From Paenibacillus sp. Root444D2 (GTDB taxonomy: Bacteria > Bacillota > Bacilli > Paenibacillales > NBRC-103111), in contig NZ_LMEO01000050.1 in assembly GCF_001426375.1 (NCBI RefSeq), positions 293,894 to 340,031 on the forward strand: a DNA stretch of 46,138 nt, written 5' to 3'. Under the pieces are notes generated by a model. It did no database searches. It was not told the origin of the DNA and worked only from the letters and a program-made list of their open reading frames with translations. Each line of letters begins with the position of its first letter. Position 1 is the stretch's first letter. This document shows, piece by piece, positions 43,450-46,138 of this stretch. The translations under genes and the position numbers were made by a program.

Positions 43450-45810
43450 TTGAAAAAAAGCACCTTGAAAATCACTAGACTATTACTAGCAACAAGTTTA
43501 ACAGCAGGACTTTTCACAACATCATCTGCATTCGCAGCAGAATCCGACTACTCAGAGGCACTTGAAGCACCGCCGGTAGATTTTAATATTTTAGACGATG
43601 AGCGTTTGGCAAAAGGGTTAATGGACAGAGGGCTGTTAAGCAAAAGTGCCACGCCTGAACAAATAGCCAAAGCCGTCAAGTCTTACGTAGCAGCTAAAAA
43701 CAATAAAAGTGTTAAATCAAAAGAAGACACAAATCATGATGAAATAGACAAAAAGTCAAAGGATTTCATAGCGAAGCAGAAAACCAAGCTGTTTACCCAA
43801 CTGAACAAAGGCCAAGAGAACTTGAAAAAAGGCAATCCAAATGGCTTACCCGTACCCTCGGCAAAACAAGATACATACAACGGTTCTGTTCGTGAAGACA
43901 AAGTACTCGTTCTTTTGACGGAATTTTCAGACTTTAAACATAACAACGTAAAGCAAGAGCCTGGTTACATGTACGCAAACGATTTCAATCGAGATCATTA
44001 TCAGAAGCTAATGTTTGGAAATTCAGATTTCACCTTATTCGATGGTTCTAAGATCCAGACCTTCAAACAATATTATGAAGAGCAATCCGGAGGCAGTTAT
44101 ACCGTAAATGGCTACGTATCCGATTGGTTAACCGTTCCTGGTCAAGCTGCCCAATACGGAGATGATAACCCGGCTGGCGGTCATGATAACTTAAACCCTA
44201 AGGGGCCTCGCGATCTAGTGAAAGATGCTCTAAATGCGGCAGCAGCATCCGGCATTAATCTGGCTGATTATGACAAATTTGACCAATACGATATTGATGG
44301 GGATGGTAACCAAAACGAACCCGACGGGATCATTGACCACCTGATGATTATTCATGCAGGAACGGGCCAAGAAGCTGGCGGCGGACAATTAGGCGATAAT
44401 GCCATTTGGTCTCACCGCTGGACTTTAAATGGTGTGTATCCTGTTGCTGGCACGACTGCGGGGGTCGACTATTGGGGTGGCCGTATGGCTGCTTATGACT
44501 ATACCATTCAACCTGAAGATGGTGCAGTAGGTGTTTTTGCTCACGAATTCGGTCATGACTTAGGTCTGCCAGATGAATACGATACCCAGTATACCGGACA
44601 AGGTGAACCCGTTGCTTCTTGGTCCATCATGAGCGGCGGTAGTTGGAACGGTAAAATTGCCGGCACAACACCTAGCTCTTTTTCACCTCAAAATAAAGAG
44701 TTTTTCCAGAAAACAATGGGCGGAAATTGGGCAAATGTGAGTGAAATTGATGCCGCAGACATTACGAAATTGGGTACATCTGCCATTATTGATCAAAGTG
44801 TAACGAAGTCGAAAAACCCGGCTATTGTTAAAGTCAATTTGCCGGATAAAGCAGTTCCAGGTATTCAACCCGCATTCGGTGCACGTTATTATTACAGTAC
44901 AAAAGGCGATAATCTTCATACCACACTCTCAACTCCTGAGTTTGATTTAACCCAAGCACAGACGGCTACATTTGATTTTAAAACTTTATATGATGTCGAG
45001 TTTGAGTATGACTACTTAACAGTTACAGCATCAACCTATAATGAACAAGTTACCCTCGATGTCATTGGTGACAATGATACGAACGGCGACGCACGTGCGG
45101 AAACTACGAACGGAGCTTGGGTTGACAAGTCCTACGATTTAAGCCATTTCGCCGGCAAAAAGGTTACCCTCCACTTTGACTACGTCACGGATGGTGGGCT
45201 CGCTTTGAATGGTTTTGCAATGGATAATGCGAAATTAACCGCAAATGGTCAAGTCGTATTCTCAGACGATGCCGAAGGCGCTGCTAAATTTAACTTGGAT
45301 GGCTTTGTTGTATCGAATGGTATGGAACTTAAGAAGCACTATTACTATCTGGAATGGAGAAACTATGCTGGAGCCGATAAAGCTCTTGCCTACAGCCGTG
45401 GTGTCAAATATAATACTGGGCTCGTCGTTTGGTATGCTGATGACAGTTATCTAGATAACTGGGTCGGTATCCATCCAGGACAAGGATTCCTTGGCGTAGT
45501 CGATGCTCATTCTGACGCTTTAATATTCCAAAAAGATGGACAGGATTCCGTCGCTCAAACGACTCGTTATCAAGTTGCGGACGCGGCCTTCTCCTTGGAC
45601 AAAACGCCTTCGTGGTACATCAATAACCCAACTAGAGGCGAGTATAATTACAAATCCATGCATGGTGTAGAGGAGTTTTCAGACTCCAACAGCTATATGA
45701 ATACAGTAATTCCGGACGCCGGCCGTATTGTGCCGAATTATGGATTGAAGTTCCGAGTTGTCGGTGAGGCAAAAGATAATTCTGCTGGATTAGTTTGGAT
45801 TCATAAATAA
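43450..45810 (+). CDS. Secreted M6-family metalloprotease (immune inhibitor A-like)
   Basis: 786 residues. TTG start with TAGGAGG seven bases upstream. A classical signal peptide (residues 1-29, cleavage after AFA) is followed by a pro-region of about 120 residues rich in Lys and Asn. The catalytic domain holds the zinc motif HEFGHDLGLPDEYD with H365, E366 and H369. The C-terminal part includes a MAM/jelly-roll-like segment (FDLTQAQTATFDFKTLYDVEFEYDYL is the start region) and an end typical of M6 proteases. Family members are secreted, calcium-dependent proteases that degrade host or environmental proteins. It has its own terminator. Secreted protein digestion could liberate glycopeptides for the neighbouring glycosidases (inference). 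Confidence 0.9.
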   Translation: MKKSTLKITRLLLATSLTAGLFTTSSAFAAESDYSEALEAPPVDFNILDDERLAKGLMDRGLLSKSATPEQIAKAVKSYVAAKNNKSVKSKEDTNHDEIDKKSKDFIAKQKTKLFTQLNKGQENLKKGNPNGLPVPSAKQDTYNGSVREDKVLVLLTEFSDFKHNNVKQEPGYMYANDFNRDHYQKLMFGNSDFTLFDGSKIQTFKQYYEEQSGGSYTVNGYVSDWLTVPGQAAQYGDDNPAGGHDNLNPKGPRDLVKDALNAAAASGINLADYDKFDQYDIDGDGNQNEPDGIIDHLMIIHAGTGQEAGGGQLGDNAIWSHRWTLNGVYPVAGTTAGVDYWGGRMAAYDYTIQPEDGAVGVFAHEFGHDLGLPDEYDTQYTGQGEPVASWSIMSGGSWNGKIAGTTPSSFSPQNKEFFQKTMGGNWANVSEIDAADITKLGTSAIIDQSVTKSKNPAIVKVNLPDKAVPGIQPAFGARYYYSTKGDNLHTTLSTPEFDLTQAQTATFDFKTLYDVEFEYDYLTVTASTYNEQVTLDVIGDNDTNGDARAETTNGAWVDKSYDLSHFAGKKVTLHFDYVTDGGLALNGFAMDNAKLTANGQVVFSDDAEGAAKFNLDGFVVSNGMELKKHYYYLEWRNYAGADKALAYSRGVKYNTGLVVWYADDSYLDNWVGIHPGQGFLGVVDAHSDALIFQKDGQDSVAQTTRYQVADAAFSLDKTPSWYINNPTRGEYNYKSMHGVEEFSDSNSYMNTVIPDAGRIVPNYGLKFRVVGEAKDNSAGLVWIHK

Positions 45811-45814
45811 GGAT

Positions 45815-45860
45815 AAAAAGAAAACGGAGTCCGCAATGATGCGGTGCTCCGTTTTTTTAT
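45815..45860 (+). terminator. Rho-independent terminator of the M6 protease gene
   Basis: AAAACGGAG, CCGC, 6-base loop, GCGG, CTCCGTTTT with a small internal bulge, then a T run; it lies 10 or so bases after the stop codon. Confidence 0.88.
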
Positions 45861-45907
45861 TCCGCTACAACAATTTGCGACAAAAAATATGCGATCGGAT
45901 ATGATCG

Positions 45908-46015
45908 TGCCATATGCCTTGGGATGTAAATAATGCCCTAAAAAGACCGGGACGTTTTGATCTATTAATTTTTGTTCCCCGCCTGACGAGGAAGTCAAAA
46001 AGAATAATGTTGTAA
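45908..46015 (+). pseudogene. Relic of an AAA+ ATPase gene (second region of homology)
   Basis: In one plus-strand frame, between two stops, the sequence reads CHMPWDVNNALKRPGRFDLL followed by IFVPRLT. PWDVxxALxRPGRFDxLIFVP is the hallmark of AAA+ ATPases around the arginine finger. No start, Walker A or Walker B is visible, and the frame closes at 46013-46015. It is therefore a decayed fragment of about 35 codons. The minus-strand frame over the same bases gives nothing recognisable. Confidence 0.55.
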
Positions 46016-46138
46016 TTTCGAGTCAATTTCATAATAAAAGTCCGATTTTTCCAAGTATGGTTTCGGAAGAAATGCAGTTGGATAAGAGCCTTTAGAGACT
46101 GCTATTTCTTCATTTCCAGCGTATTTTGTAAAAATAGG
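46016..46138. other. Right window edge, no feature seen
   Basis: AT-rich sequence without a usable reading frame or hairpin. Confidence 0.3.

Noticed and set aside
45801..45998. 65-codon minus-strand frame at the right end
   Set aside because: It runs through the M6 terminator and has no family features; the plus-strand AAA+ reading of the same bases is more convincing.

Overview
The window looks like a chromosomal carbohydrate-utilisation island from a Paenibacillus-type member of the Bacillales. Pointers are strong AGGAGG-type ribosome sites, frequent TTG/GTG starts, CcpA-like cre sites, two CUT1-type sugar ABC importers with no ATPase gene nearby (typical of Gram-positives that share an MsmX-like ATPase), many cytoplasmic glycosidases, and a secreted M6 (immune inhibitor A type) protease. 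No RNA genes, phage, IS or CRISPR were recognised. The genus is inferred from style and gene content, not from a marker gene.

Layout. Almost everything reads on the minus strand. (1) 46138-42290: a short AAA+ ATPase relic, an M6 metalloprotease (the only long plus-strand gene), and a 1.2-kb divergent intergenic region with repeats and the promoter of operon 2. (2) Operon 2, 42289 down to 28743: solute-binding protein, two permeases, a GH38 alpha-mannosidase, a class II ketose-bisphosphate aldolase, a 770-bp repeat-rich gap, a frameshifted metallo-beta-lactamase-fold gene, a second GH38 and a GH2 beta-mannosidase-like enzyme. (3) A monocistronic DeoR-type regulator, 28559-27753, with its own promoter and terminator. 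(4) Operon 1A, 27338 down to 19813: LacI-type regulator, two permeases, solute-binding protein, amidohydrolase-family protein and an unassigned large (alpha/alpha)-type glycosidase. (5) A 520-bp gap with a repeat array, then operon 1B, 19288 down to 1039: racemase-like protein, a second aldolase, a third GH38, class II aldolase/adducin protein, DUF1537 (four-carbon acid sugar) kinase, SIS isomerase, ROK kinase, GH36-like galactosidase, a large FAD oxidoreductase, GH20 hexosaminidase, FGGY kinase and a double MBL-fold protein. (6) A small membrane protein and another copy of the repeat array at the left edge.

How the genes may work together (inference). Oligosaccharides are imported by the two ABC systems and dismantled in the cytoplasm by exo-acting GH38, GH2, GH20, GH36 and unassigned glycosidases, none of which shows a signal peptide. 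The sugars then pass to ROK and FGGY kinases, an SIS isomerase and class II aldolases. The DUF1537 kinase, class II aldolase/adducin protein, racemase-like protein and FAD enzyme suggest that one part of the substrate is an oxidised (acid) sugar. GH38 plus GH2 plus GH20 would suit a mannose- and GlcNAc-containing glycan such as N-glycan fragments, but no endoglycosidase is present.

The two signals I consider least explained by known features are non-coding. First, a family of ten 21-bp palindromes, TTGTTGYA-N5-TRCAACAA, lies in three intergenic regions with spacings of 51/52, 62 and 51/52 bp (close to 5, 6 and 5 helical turns). Second, four GGGAACGTTCCC-type operators: three lie downstream of the lacI promoter and a fourth lies 8 kb away, ahead of operon 1B, suggesting one regulator for both halves.
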